NCBI RefSeq assembly: GCF_041080625.1 | Contig: NZ_CP163518.1 | Span: 8,487,501 to 8,551,500 of the forward strand | Source of the DNA: Streptomyces sp. CG1 | GTDB taxonomy: Bacteria > Actinomycetota > Actinomycetes > Streptomycetales > Streptomycetaceae | DNA length: 64,000 nucleotides | Direction of reading: 5' to 3' | Part shown: piece by piece, positions 55,325 to 63,899 of the stretch | Layout of the letters: every line of letters begins with the position of its first letter | Position numbering within the stretch: the stretch's first letter is position 1 | The notes under the pieces: generated by a model | Told to the model about the DNA's origin: nothing | What the model saw: the letters and a program-made list of their open reading frames with translations, nothing else | The model's database searches: none | Position numbers and translations under genes: made by a program

Positions 55325-56097
55325 ACTCGGTACGCCTGCTGGCCACGGCCTACACCGTCGCTACGGCGGTCACCATGGCCTTGGGCCTGCGCATGCGGTC
55401 ACGGCTGTTCCGCAGGGATCCGGGCCGTCCGATGCCGCTCCTCGGACTGCTTCCCATCCCCAGGATGTCCGCGGTCGCCTTCGACGTCTCAGGCGTGTTC
55501 TTCGTGGCCGTGCTGCTGCTGGCGGCCGCCGGCTGGCAGACGCGGTGGATGCTGGCCGTGGCGCTGGTCCTGTACGTTTTCCACTTCGGTCAGATTCTCG
55601 ACCGGTCCGGCATTCTGAAGAAGACCAATCTCACGCCTCTGTACCTCGGCACCCTTCTCGTGGCCCCCGGCCTTGACGCACCGTGGACGGTGACGACACC
55701 GCACTGGCCGGTCATCGCGACGCAAGCGTTGCTCGCCTGCACGTATTTCGCCGCTGGGCTCGCCAAGCTGCGCAACACCGGACTGCGCTGGGCGACCGGC
55801 GAACCGCTCCGCGCCTACCTCGTGGACAATTATCTCTGGCGCGAAGCCCCGGTCGCCTGGTGGGTCGCCCGGCACCGCACCCTGTGTGCGCTGATGAGTG
55901 GTTACACCCTCGCCGTCGAACTGCTCTTTCCCCTGGCGCTGTCATCGGACGTCACCGCAGGCGCCCTCGTACTCGCCGCCATCGCCATGCATCTGGGGAT
56001 CCACGCCGTCATGGGGATCAACTATCTGCGGTATTGGTGGCCGAACTACCTGCCTTTCGGCATTCCGCTGCTCACGGGATGGTATTGGCCGGCGTAG
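55321..56097 (+). CDS. HTTM/DoxX-like polytopic membrane protein
   Basis: The 258-residue product has about six to seven hydrophobic segments and patterns such as QALLACTYFAAGLAKLRNTGLRWATGEPLRAYL, which are typical of HTTM-domain proteins related to vitamin-K-dependent gamma-carboxylase and of DoxX-like proteins. The lumenal carboxylase domain is absent. Bacterial HTTM proteins have no settled function. In this cluster it may handle a lipophilic or quinone cofactor, or the product at the membrane. It is translationally coupled to the gene at 54863. Confidence 0.75.
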   Translation: MNSVRLLATAYTVATAVTMALGLRMRSRLFRRDPGRPMPLLGLLPIPRMSAVAFDVSGVFFVAVLLLAAAGWQTRWMLAVALVLYVFHFGQILDRSGILKKTNLTPLYLGTLLVAPGLDAPWTVTTPHWPVIATQALLACTYFAAGLAKLRNTGLRWATGEPLRAYLVDNYLWREAPVAWWVARHRTLCALMSGYTLAVELLFPLALSSDVTAGALVLAAIAMHLGIHAVMGINYLRYWWPNYLPFGIPLLTGWYWPA

Positions 56098-56137
56098 ACA
56101 CCCTGACCGAGATCAAGGAAAGGTGGCACCATCCCTC

Positions 56138-56788
56138 ATGCAGTTCGTAGACGTCTTCGACCGTCAGGAGATTCCCACACCACCGAATGGTCATCGGTAT
56201 TTGGAATTTCTCGGAGGTGATCGGCAACTCCGTTGCTATCTGGTGCCGAAGGGAATGCCGCGGAATCGCTTCATGAACGAGTACGGGAGCCTGCTCGACG
56301 AGAGCCTGGCGCCCATATACGACCACAAGGGCGTAACCGTACGGCAGGACGCCTCGTACGCGCTACCCGGCTTCTACATCGTCGCCCTGCACCGCCAGTA
56401 TCGCGCATTGGATGAAATGGACGAAAAGACCCACCTGCGGCTCTTCTTCGTCCTTCGTGAAGTCCGCGCCGGGCTCCGGGCGGCGCTCGGAGTCGAACAC
56501 GTTCATCTCTACTACGAGGAGAAGCCTGACGAAACGTCCAGTGTGCACTACTGGGTCATGCCCGCTCAGCAGGATGCCGAGGTGCCGGCAACGGTCATCA
56601 TGCGACTGAACCTGAAGGACTATCTGCGCCAGTTCCGGTTCGCCGCGCAACGTCCCGCGATCATCGAGCACAACAACGCGATGCGCGCGTACTTCCAGGA
56701 GACGCGCCTCAGACAGCGCGACGACCAACTGGCCACCTGCCTCGAAGAAACCTTCCCGTCCGCGACACGGCGCCGACTCACGCGGTGA
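56138..56788 (+). CDS. HIT-superfamily-like protein
   Basis: The ATG at 56138 gives 216 residues. The centre has the layout of the HIT fold: a strand and helix FYIVALHRQYRALDEMDEKTHLRLFFVLREVRAGL, then GVEHVHLYYEE and SSVHYWVMPA, where the HIT motif HxHxH is reduced to a HxW form. Such proteins bind nucleotides or transfer nucleotidyl groups; the loss of histidines argues for altered or no hydrolysis. It ends the plus-strand array and is convergent with the tyrosyl-tRNA synthetase gene, 24 bases away. Confidence 0.6.
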   Translation: MQFVDVFDRQEIPTPPNGHRYLEFLGGDRQLRCYLVPKGMPRNRFMNEYGSLLDESLAPIYDHKGVTVRQDASYALPGFYIVALHRQYRALDEMDEKTHLRLFFVLREVRAGLRAALGVEHVHLYYEEKPDETSSVHYWVMPAQQDAEVPATVIMRLNLKDYLRQFRFAAQRPAIIEHNNAMRAYFQETRLRQRDDQLATCLEETFPSATRRRLTR

Positions 56789-56812
56789 GCCGACGCCGTT
56801 CCCGGTCTCCGA

Positions 56813-58216
56813 TCAGACGTCGATACGGGCGACCTTACGGCCCACCTTGAGGTACAGCTCGGCGCCTTCGAGTGCCCCGATCTCGTTCACGACCGCTCCC
56901 AGCGTCTGCTGGACAGAAGCCTCCGAGAGCGTCGTCGGCCGCTGGTCTCCGTCTGATTCGCGGATCAGACGAAGACCGTTCTGCTGAGCGACGCGGCGCA
57001 CGGCGGAGATACTGGGAGCGAAGTCCAGCGTGCGGCTGATCAGTACTCCGAGGGTGTCGTCGGCGTGGTCCCCCAGGGAGACGGCGGGAAGGTTCTGGGC
57101 GTCCCCGAAGGACCGCTTGGAGAAGCGCGCTGTGAACTCCGCACGGGTGGCGGCAGCGGTTTCCAGGCCATGGAGAGCGGCCACCACCTCGCCGGCCAGG
57201 ATGCGCTTGACCGCCATCGGGTGGACGGTACCCTCCGCCAGCCGCTTGGTGACCACGCGGATCTCGTCGTCGGTCCACTCGGTGAGCAGCCGAAGGTACG
57301 ACTCGGTCAGATGGTCGGGGATGGACATCAGCCGGCCGTAGACGTCATCGGGCGACGCACTCAGGCCCACGTAGTTGCCCTTGCTCTTGCTCATCTTGAC
57401 GCCCGTGCCGTCGGTGCCCTCGATGAGCGGGGTGGTGATGACGACCTCCGGGGCCTGGCCCGAGATCTCCATGACCTTTCGGCACATCTGGAGGTTCAGC
57501 AGCTGGTCCACGCCGCCGAGTTCGACATCGGCGTCGATGGCCACCGAGTCCCACGCCATGACGACGGAGTAGACGAACTCGGCGACGGACAGTCCGTGGC
57601 CCTCGGCGAGCCGGGTGCGGAAGTCCTCGCGCTGCAGCGACATGGAGACCGGCACCCGGGCAAGGACGCCGACGAGCTCCGGCAGGGTGACCTTGTTCAG
57701 CCACTCGCCGTTGAAGCGCAGGTCGGCGCGGTCGAAGTCGATGAACGGCGTGACCTGCTGCTGGTACGTGCTCAGGTTGCGGGCGATGTCCTCGTCGGTG
57801 AGGGGCGGTCGTTCCGAGGAGCGTCCTGACGGGTCGCCGATCTTGGCCGTGACGTCGCCGATGATGAAGACGACGTGATGGCCCATCCGCTGGAACCGGC
57901 CGGCGATGATGATCGGCACCGCATGGCCGATGTGGACATCGGGCGAGGTGGGGTCGATGCCGTACTTAACGACCAGCGGACGCCCCTGCGCCTGCGCGGC
58001 TTCGATCTTCTCGGCGAGCACCGAGGCCGAGGGGATCACGTTGATCGCGCGTCCCTCGACCAGGGCGGCCTGCTCCTGGGGGGACAGGTCGGAGAGATCC
58101 AGGGAGCGCCTGGCTGTTGTCTCGCCGAGCAGTTGCGCGACCGTATAGTCCACGCCCAGGTCCGCCTCGTCGAGGATGGGCATGACACGGGTGACGGACT
58201 CACTCAAACGGCTCAT
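56813..58216 (-). CDS. Second tyrosyl-tRNA synthetase (TyrZ-like) in the island
   Basis: The ATG at 58216 gives 467 residues; a much longer open frame upstream is non-coding in character. Class I motifs are intact: HIGH at 95-98 (SPDVHIGHAV) and KMSKS at 274-278. The sequence style (FIIGDVTAKIGDPSGRSSERPPLT, DADVELGGVDQLLN) is TyrZ-like rather than the TyrS type I expect as the streptomycete housekeeping enzyme. A C-terminal S4-like RNA-binding domain is present. In the tyrosine pocket Tyr216 and Asp223 match B. stearothermophilus Tyr169 and Asp176, but the Gln173 position is Met220. I infer a resistant isoform protecting the producer; a biosynthetic use of Tyr-tRNA is the alternative. Confidence 0.9.
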   Translation of the reverse strand: MSRLSESVTRVMPILDEADLGVDYTVAQLLGETTARRSLDLSDLSPQEQAALVEGRAINVIPSASVLAEKIEAAQAQGRPLVVKYGIDPTSPDVHIGHAVPIIIAGRFQRMGHHVVFIIGDVTAKIGDPSGRSSERPPLTDEDIARNLSTYQQQVTPFIDFDRADLRFNGEWLNKVTLPELVGVLARVPVSMSLQREDFRTRLAEGHGLSVAEFVYSVVMAWDSVAIDADVELGGVDQLLNLQMCRKVMEISGQAPEVVITTPLIEGTDGTGVKMSKSKGNYVGLSASPDDVYGRLMSIPDHLTESYLRLLTEWTDDEIRVVTKRLAEGTVHPMAVKRILAGEVVAALHGLETAAATRAEFTARFSKRSFGDAQNLPAVSLGDHADDTLGVLISRTLDFAPSISAVRRVAQQNGLRLIRESDGDQRPTTLSEASVQQTLGAVVNEIGALEGAELYLKVGRKVARIDV

Positions 58217-58861
58217 GACGCCTATACGCTCCAGGGTCGGACAACTGGCCTGACCAGTAAGAGAATGGAGCGGCGATTCTATCAACGACGCCCTTGGCGG
58301 CCCGGAGTTCACGGCGTTGGCGGGCACATTTAACGAGTTCGCCAAAAAGCATTCCGGAATCAGGACCACCGCGGACGGACGCTTTCCTCTGAGGTGGAGG
58401 CGGGAGCGCCCATAGGCGAGGAATTTCGCGCATGGGCCGCGCACAGCCGCACATCCGCCGGCGAGCGGATCTTCTGGACCCCACGGGCCCGCTCGGCGGG
58501 GTGCTCCACCTCGTCGGGGCGTGGTGCGGGGACCAGGAGCCGGCGCCCATCGCGGACGATCACGACGGCCTTGCCGGGGTGCTTCGGCCGTCGCTCCAGC
58601 ATCCTCTCGGTCCGCCGTGCGCTCGGCAGCACCGCCTTGCTCCAGTGGCGCCGGCCGCCGTGCCGCGCACGCTGGCACCGGAACGGGCGGACATCACCGG
58701 CGGCCTGCTCGGCACACTGGCGGAGGCCAGGATGGGATCGCTCGTGGCCCAGCGCCCCCAGCCGGCCCAGGAAGTGATCTCCCCCTGTCAGGACCGGAGC
58801 CCGATGCGACAGCTGTGGCCGGGTGTCGGGAGAGCGAGTAGCGCGGTCGGGTCGTGTTGCG
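58217..58861. other. Right end of the island, no intact gene
   Basis: These 645 bases hold the tyrS promoter and otherwise no supported gene. One plus-strand frame around 58257-58413 (WSGDSINDALGGPEF, TFNEFAKKHSGIR, then a stop) has protein-like composition but no start codon, and may be a decayed tail of a lost gene. GC content rises again toward 58861. Confidence 0.6.
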
Positions 58862-59400
58862 ACGAACATCGCGCCGCCGCCGGAGATCCGCCGCACCACC
58901 TCGATGCCGTGCCGCGCGGCACCCTCCGGGTCCACCTCGTTGCGCAGCGGCTGGAAGCTGCCGATGATCACTGCCGGGGCGCCCCACTCCCACACCACGA
59001 GGGTCGGCAGCCGCCGGCCCGCGGCGACCTCGGCGGTCAGCACCTCGTCCAGTGCCATGTGCAGCGCGGGCGGCTGCGGGCCCTCGTGGATCAGCTGCCA
59101 GTCGTAGTCGGTCCAGTCCGTGGCGCGTGCCAGGGCCCGGCGCACCGCGATGGCGACACCCTCCGAGGTCAGGCCGTACATCACCGTCCCCGCGGGCAGC
59201 GCCGCGTCGATACGCGCGGCCAGCCCCGCCGCGTCGGTGTCTGCCGGGGCGCCCTCCAGCGCGCCGTTCACCGCGTCCAGCGCCTCGTCCGGCTCCAGGA
59301 AGAAGTCGCCCGCCACGCGCACGTGCCGCAACACGCCGGCCTCGGCCGCCACATCCACCACGACGAGCTTCCCGCCGGGCACCTTGTACTCACCGTGCAC
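58862..59400 (-). pseudogene. N-terminal half of the split chromosomal lipoate ligase gene
   Basis: From the GTG at 59400 the minus strand encodes VHGEYKVPGGKLVVVD through HMALDEVLTAEVAAG to RRISGGGAMFV, aligning with residues 1-179 of the intact island copy. At 58862-58866 the homology stops and the frame runs into unrelated sequence. The missing second half is at 37134-37664. The break falls directly after the RRxSGGGA lipoyl-AMP-binding motif, so neither half can be active alone. The gene is divergent from the gamma-glutamyltransferase at 59520 and probably keeps its original promoter. Confidence 0.92.
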
Positions 59401-59519
59401 TGCCTGCCCCTGCGTTCCTGCCGTAGGAGATCAACGCCGCAGGTCGCCGCCGTGTTCCCCGGACAGTGATCACGCTCGTACGATCACCTGAAAGACGTAC
59501 CCGAGTCCTGGAGGCGCCC

Positions 59520-61364
59520 GTGTTCACCACCCGGCCCACTCTGCAAGGCACCTTCGGGATGGTGTCCTCCACGCACTGGCTGGCCTCCCAGTCGGCGATG
59601 GCGGTTCTGGAGGACGGGGGCAACGCCTTCGACGCCGCCGTGGCGGGCGCGTTTGTGCTGCATGTGGTGGAGCCGCATCTCAACGGCCCGGCCGGTGAGG
59701 TGCCGATTCTGCTCGCCCCGGCGGGCGGCGAGGTGCGGGTGCTGTGCGGGCAGGGTGTGGCCCCGGCCGGCGCCACCGTCGCGCACTACCAGGGGCTCGG
59801 GCTGGATCTCGTACCCGGCACCGGTCCGCTCGCGGCCGCCGTGCCCGGCGCCTTCGACGCCTGGCTGCTGCTCCTGCGCGACCATGGCACGAAGTCCCTG
59901 GACGACGTTCTCAAGTACGCCATCGGATACGCCGAGCACGGGCACGCGCCCGTGGAGAAGGTCGGCGCGACCGTGGAGACCGTGCGGGAGCTGTTCGAGA
60001 CGGAGTGGACCTCTTCGGCGGAGGTCTACCTGCCCGGCGGGCGGGCGCCCCGGCCCGGGCGGTTGCTGCGCAATCCCGCGCTCGCCGGCACCTGGAAGCG
60101 GCTGCTCGCCGAGACCGGCCGGGCCGGTGACCGGGAGGCCCGGATCGATGCCGCGCGCGAGGCGTGGCGCTCCGGCTTCATCGCCGAGGCGCTGGTACGG
60201 CAGTCCCGGCGGCCCACGACGGACACCAGTGGCGAACGGCACACCGGGACGCTCACCGAGGCCGACCTCGCCGGCTGGTCGGCGGCCTACGAGACCCCGG
60301 TGACCTACGACTGGAACGGCTGGACCGTGTGCAAGGCCGGCCCCTGGAGCCAGGGCCCCGCCCTCCTCCAGCAGCTCGCCCTGCTCCCGCCGGAACTGCC
60401 CGCCCACGGCTCCGCCGACTACGTCCATCTGCTGATCGAGGGCTGCAAGCTCGCCATGGCCGACCGCGAGGCCTGGTACGGCGACGCCGCCGAGGTTCCG
60501 GTCGCCGAGCTGCTCTCGGACGACTACAACGCCGGACGGCGGGCCCTGATCGACGCCAAGGCCTCCTGGGAGCTGCGGCCCGGCAGCCCCGGCGGACGCA
60601 CCCCGCGGCTGCCCCCGCAGGCGTACGCGCGCGTGGAGACCGGCGGCGGTCGCGGCTTCGACCCGCTGGGCGCGGGCGAGCCGACCGTCGCGGAGCTGCC
60701 CGGCGAGCCGACGGCCGCCGAGCTGTCCGGAGAACCGCATGTGGCAGGTGACGGCCGCACCCGCGGCGACACCTGCCACCTGGACGTCGTCGACCGCTGG
60801 GGCAACATGATCGCGGCCACGCCCAGCGGCGGCTGGCTGCAGTCCAACCCGGTCGTGCCCGAGCTGGGCTTCCCGCTCGGCACCCGGCTGCAGATGACCT
60901 GGCTGGCGGAGGGCCTGCCGAACTCCCTCACCCCGGGCCGTCGCCCGCGCACCACCCTCACCCCGTCCCTCGCGCTGCGCGACGGCGTGCCGGTCCTGGC
61001 CTTCGGCACGCCCGGCGGCGACCAGCAGGACCAGTGGCAGCTGCACTTCTTCCTCGCGGCTGCCCTGCGCGCCCCGGTCCGCGACGCCCTCGACCTGCAG
61101 GGCGCGATCGACGCCCCGAACTGGCACAACGACAGCTTCCCCAGCTCCTTCTACCCGCGCGGCTGCCGCCCCGGCAGCGTCACCGTGGAGTCCCGGATGG
61201 ACGCACACGTGATCGAGGAGCTGCGGCGGCGCGGCCACGACGTCAGAGTCGGCCCGGCCTGGTCCGAAGGGCGCCTGTGCGCGGTGGCCCGGGACCCGGA
61301 GACCGGCGTGCTGTCGGCGGCGGCGAACCCGCGCGGGATGCAGGGCTACGCGGTGGGCCGCTGA
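59520..61364 (+). CDS. Cytoplasmic-type gamma-glutamyltransferase family protein
   Basis: The GTG at 59520 follows GGAGG. The 614-residue product lacks a signal peptide, unlike the paralogue at 19124. Ntn-hydrolase features are EDGGNAFDAAVAGAFVLHVVEPHLNGPAGE and the processing site GDTCHLDVVDRWGN, where Thr is followed by Cys-His in place of the usual Thr-Thr-His. A Glu/Pro-rich direct-repeat insert (GEPTVAELPGEPTAAEL) stands just before the cleavage site. C-terminal GTPGGDQQDQWQLHFFLAA matches the glycine-rich loop. It may be an acylase or gamma-glutamyl hydrolase for an internal substrate. It is the right-hand chromosomal neighbour of the split gene. Confidence 0.87.
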   Translation: MFTTRPTLQGTFGMVSSTHWLASQSAMAVLEDGGNAFDAAVAGAFVLHVVEPHLNGPAGEVPILLAPAGGEVRVLCGQGVAPAGATVAHYQGLGLDLVPGTGPLAAAVPGAFDAWLLLLRDHGTKSLDDVLKYAIGYAEHGHAPVEKVGATVETVRELFETEWTSSAEVYLPGGRAPRPGRLLRNPALAGTWKRLLAETGRAGDREARIDAAREAWRSGFIAEALVRQSRRPTTDTSGERHTGTLTEADLAGWSAAYETPVTYDWNGWTVCKAGPWSQGPALLQQLALLPPELPAHGSADYVHLLIEGCKLAMADREAWYGDAAEVPVAELLSDDYNAGRRALIDAKASWELRPGSPGGRTPRLPPQAYARVETGGGRGFDPLGAGEPTVAELPGEPTAAELSGEPHVAGDGRTRGDTCHLDVVDRWGNMIAATPSGGWLQSNPVVPELGFPLGTRLQMTWLAEGLPNSLTPGRRPRTTLTPSLALRDGVPVLAFGTPGGDQQDQWQLHFFLAAALRAPVRDALDLQGAIDAPNWHNDSFPSSFYPRGCRPGSVTVESRMDAHVIEELRRRGHDVRVGPAWSEGRLCAVARDPETGVLSAAANPRGMQGYAVGR

Positions 61365-61473
61365 CGACACGCCCAGGAGCGGGGCGAGGTGCGACCCCTG
61401 TTCTTCATCGCGATTCCACCCGGTGTGCACCGGGGAGGCGGGGATTGTCAGTGGGGCGTGCTCTCATGGAGGC

Positions 61474-62319
61474 ATGATCCAAGACACGGAAACCATCGAC
61501 GAGTTTCTCGCACGCTGCTCGGCCGACGTGGAGGAAGCGGTCCGCAAGGCGGCCGTGGCCGAGATCCTGCCCCGCTTCCGCCGTCTCGCCGCGCACGAGG
61601 TGGACCAGAAGAGCGGCCCCCACGACCTGGTGACGGACGCCGACCGGCTGGCCGAGCTGCGGCTCACCGAGGACCTGCGCGCACTGCTGCCCGGCTCGGT
61701 CGTGGTCGGCGAGGAGGCGGTGCACGCCGACCCGTCGACCTATGCGGCGCTCCAGGGCGACGCGCCGGTGTGGATCGTCGACCCGGTCGACGGCACCCGC
61801 CAGTTCGTGCACGGCGACGACGGGTTCTGCACCCTGGTCGCCCTCGCCCACCGGGGCGTCGTTCTCGCCTCCTGGACCTACGCCGCGGCCCGCGACCAGC
61901 TCGCCACCGCGGTCCGCGGCCAGGGTGCCTTCCTCGACGGTGAGCGGCTGTTCGCGGGCCCGCCCGCACCCGGCCGGGACCTCGTCGTCGCCACGTCCCA
62001 CCCGGACTACACCACCGACGAGCAGAAGCGCGCCCTGCACGCCCTGTGGACCGACGGCTTCGCCCCCCGCGCCTGCGGTTCGGCGGGCCTGGAGTATCTC
62101 GCCGTGGCGCGGGGCGAGTTGGATGGCGTCGCATTCTCCTGGGAGGCGGCGTGGGACCATGCGGCCGGTCTGCTCCTGGTCGAGGAGGCGGGCGGCGCGC
62201 ATCTCACCCGCACCGGCGAGCCGTTCAGAGTGACCGGCGGCAACGCCCTGCCGTTCACCGCGGCCCGGGACACCGCGACGGCCCACCGAGTGGCCGAACA
62301 GCTGCGTACGGCGGCCTGA
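61474..62319 (+). CDS. Inositol-monophosphatase-family phosphatase
   Basis: The ATG at 61474 (GGAGG directly before it, an unusually short spacing) gives 281 residues. The Mg-dependent phosphatase motifs are present: DLVTDADRLAE, VVGEEA, the core WIVDPVDGTRQFVHG, and near the end WEAAWDHAAGLLLVEEAGG. The family dephosphorylates inositol phosphates, histidinol phosphate, PAP or sugar bisphosphates. A PAP-phosphatase role (removing 3'-phosphoadenosine phosphate) is possible, but nothing here distinguishes the choices. Confidence 0.9.
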   Translation: MIQDTETIDEFLARCSADVEEAVRKAAVAEILPRFRRLAAHEVDQKSGPHDLVTDADRLAELRLTEDLRALLPGSVVVGEEAVHADPSTYAALQGDAPVWIVDPVDGTRQFVHGDDGFCTLVALAHRGVVLASWTYAAARDQLATAVRGQGAFLDGERLFAGPPAPGRDLVVATSHPDYTTDEQKRALHALWTDGFAPRACGSAGLEYLAVARGELDGVAFSWEAAWDHAAGLLLVEEAGGAHLTRTGEPFRVTGGNALPFTAARDTATAHRVAEQLRTAA

Positions 62320-62422
62320 CCCGGGCCGGCCGGCGCCGGAGGATCCCCTTCCGCCCGCACCGGCCGGCCCACCCGGTCACCCGCCCCCGGGAGTGTCAGT
62401 CCTCCGGCATATCCTGAACGCA

Positions 62423-62466
62423 GAGTGGCCATGGGCTGACACAACCCCGAGTGGCCATCGGCCGAC
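62423..62466 (+). repeat. 18-base imperfect direct repeat upstream of the flavoprotein gene
   Basis: GAGTGGCCATGGGCTGAC (62423-62440) recurs as GAGTGGCCATCGGCCGAC (62449-62466), start to start 26 bases. It lies just before the gene at 62490 and could be a regulator site. Confidence 0.5.
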
Positions 62467-62489
62467 GAAGGGGACCAAAGGTGCCGTCG

Positions 62490-63899
62490 ATGCTCGATGC
62501 GGTCGTGGTGGGTGCGGGACCGAACGGACTGACCGCTGCCGTGGAGCTGGCCCGCCGCGGCTTCTCCGTCGAATTGTTCGAGGCGAAGTCCACCGTGGGC
62601 GGCGGCGCCCGCACCGAGGAGCTGACCCTGCCCGGCTTCCGGCACGACCCGTGCTCGGCCGCTCACCCCCTCGGCATCAACTCGCCCGCGTTCCGTGCCC
62701 TCCCCCTCGACCGCTACGGCCTCGAATGGCTGCACGCCGAGCTGCCGATGGCGCACCCCTTCCCCGACGGCACCGCCGCCGTGCTGTCCCGCTCGGTGGC
62801 CGAGACGGCCGCCTCCTTCGGACCGCGCGACGCGGGCGCGTACCGCAGGCTGGTCGAGCCGTTCCTCGCCCACTGGGACACCCTCGTACGCGACTTCATG
62901 TCCCTGCCGCTGACCGCGCTCCCGCGCGACCCGGTCACCCTGGCCCGCTTCGGGCTGGCCGGGCTCCCACCGGCCACCTGGCTGCTGCGCCGCTTCAAGG
63001 ACGAGCGGGCCAAGGCCCTCTTCGCCGGTCTGGTCGCGCATGTGATCGCGCCGCTGGACGGCCTGGCCACCGGCGCCGTCGGCCTGGTCTTCGCGCTGGC
63101 CGCGCACGCCCGCGGCTGGCCGGTGCCCCGCGGCGGCTCCCAGGCGATCTCCGACGCCCTCGCCTCCTATCTGCGCGACCTCGGCGGCGCCGTACACACC
63201 GACTACGAGATCAAGCGCCTGGACGATCTGCCGCCCGCGCGCGCCTACGTCTTCGACACCTCGCCCACCGCGCTCGCCCGCATCGCCGGCTTCGGCGACC
63301 ACTACGCCCACTACCGCTACGGCCCGAGCGTCTTCAAGATCGACTACGCGCTGGACGGCCCGGTGCCGTGGACCGCGCCCGAGGCCCGCGCCGCCGGCAC
63401 CGTCCAGATCGGCGCGAGCCAGGGCGAGATCTCCACCGCCCTGCGCGCCGCCTCCCGCGAGGGCCGCGCCCCCGACCGGCCGTTCCTCATCACCGTCCAG
63501 CCCAGCGTGGCCGACCCGACCCGCGCCCCCGAGGGCAAGCATGTCTTCTGGGCGTACGGCCATGTCCCGAACGGCTGGTCCGGCGACCTCACCGACGCCA
63601 TGGAACGCCAACTGGAGCGCTTCGCCCCCGGGTTCCGCGACCGGGTCCTCGCCCGCGCCGTCGCCGGCCCCGCCGAGCTGGCCGCCCACAACGCCAACTA
63701 CGTCGGCGGTGACATCGCCTGCGGCGCGGCGTCCGGACTCCAGCTGCTGCTGCGCCCCAGACTGTCCCTGTTCCCGTACCACACCCCGCATCCGGCCGTC
63801 TTCATCTGCTCCTCGGCCACCCCGCCGGGACCCGGCGTGCACGGCATGTCGGGCCACAACGCGGCCAAGGCCGTATGGCGAAGACTGAGGCAGACATGA
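62490..63899 (+). CDS. FAD-dependent oxidoreductase, phytoene-dehydrogenase-like
   Basis: I take the ATG at 62490, with AAAGG just upstream (a GTG at 62481 is possible). The 469-residue product begins with the Rossmann motif [20 protein letters not shown] followed by the Glu that binds the ribose ([23 protein letters not shown]), and ends with the FAD-closing segment [19 protein letters not shown]. This is the CrtI/amine-oxidase-like family; substrates range from carotenoids to lipids. No carotenoid genes are near. The stop overlaps the next start (ATGA). Confidence 0.88.
   Translation: MLDAVVVGAGPNGLTAAVELARRGFSVELFEAKSTVGGGARTEELTLPGFRHDPCSAAHPLGINSPAFRALPLDRYGLEWLHAELPMAHPFPDGTAAVLSRSVAETAASFGPRDAGAYRRLVEPFLAHWDTLVRDFMSLPLTALPRDPVTLARFGLAGLPPATWLLRRFKDERAKALFAGLVAHVIAPLDGLATGAVGLVFALAAHARGWPVPRGGSQAISDALASYLRDLGGAVHTDYEIKRLDDLPPARAYVFDTSPTALARIAGFGDHYAHYRYGPSVFKIDYALDGPVPWTAPEARAAGTVQIGASQGEISTALRAASREGRAPDRPFLITVQPSVADPTRAPEGKHVFWAYGHVPNGWSGDLTDAMERQLERFAPGFRDRVLARAVAGPAELAAHNANYVGGDIACGAASGLQLLLRPRLSLFPYHTPHPAVFICSSATPPGPGVHGMSGHNAAKAVWRRLRQT

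Larger units (their letters stand above)
37665..58861. mobile_element. About 21.2-kb genomic island inserted in a lipoate-protein ligase gene
   Basis: The limits are set by the split gene: homology to its C-terminal half ends at 37660-37664 and homology to its N-terminal half resumes at 58862-58866, and both junctions carry ACGAA. Between them lie an intact replacement lipoate ligase, a cupin, an ABC exporter pair, a plus-strand biosynthetic array (43238-56788) and a tyrosyl-tRNA synthetase. By eye the GC content of 43-57 kb is lower than the flanks. I find no integrase, transposase, relaxase or phage gene, and no long terminal inverted repeats, so the mode of entry is unknown; it may be a decayed element or have been moved by enzymes in trans. 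Confidence 0.85.

Noticed and set aside
56813..58678. A 621-residue reading of the tyrosyl-tRNA synthetase gene
   Set aside because: The extra 154 N-terminal residues are Arg/Pro-rich shadow sequence; the family start fits the ATG at 58216.
37665..58861. Integrated prophage or classical ICE
   Set aside because: No integrase, capsid, relaxase, replication or transfer gene could be recognised.
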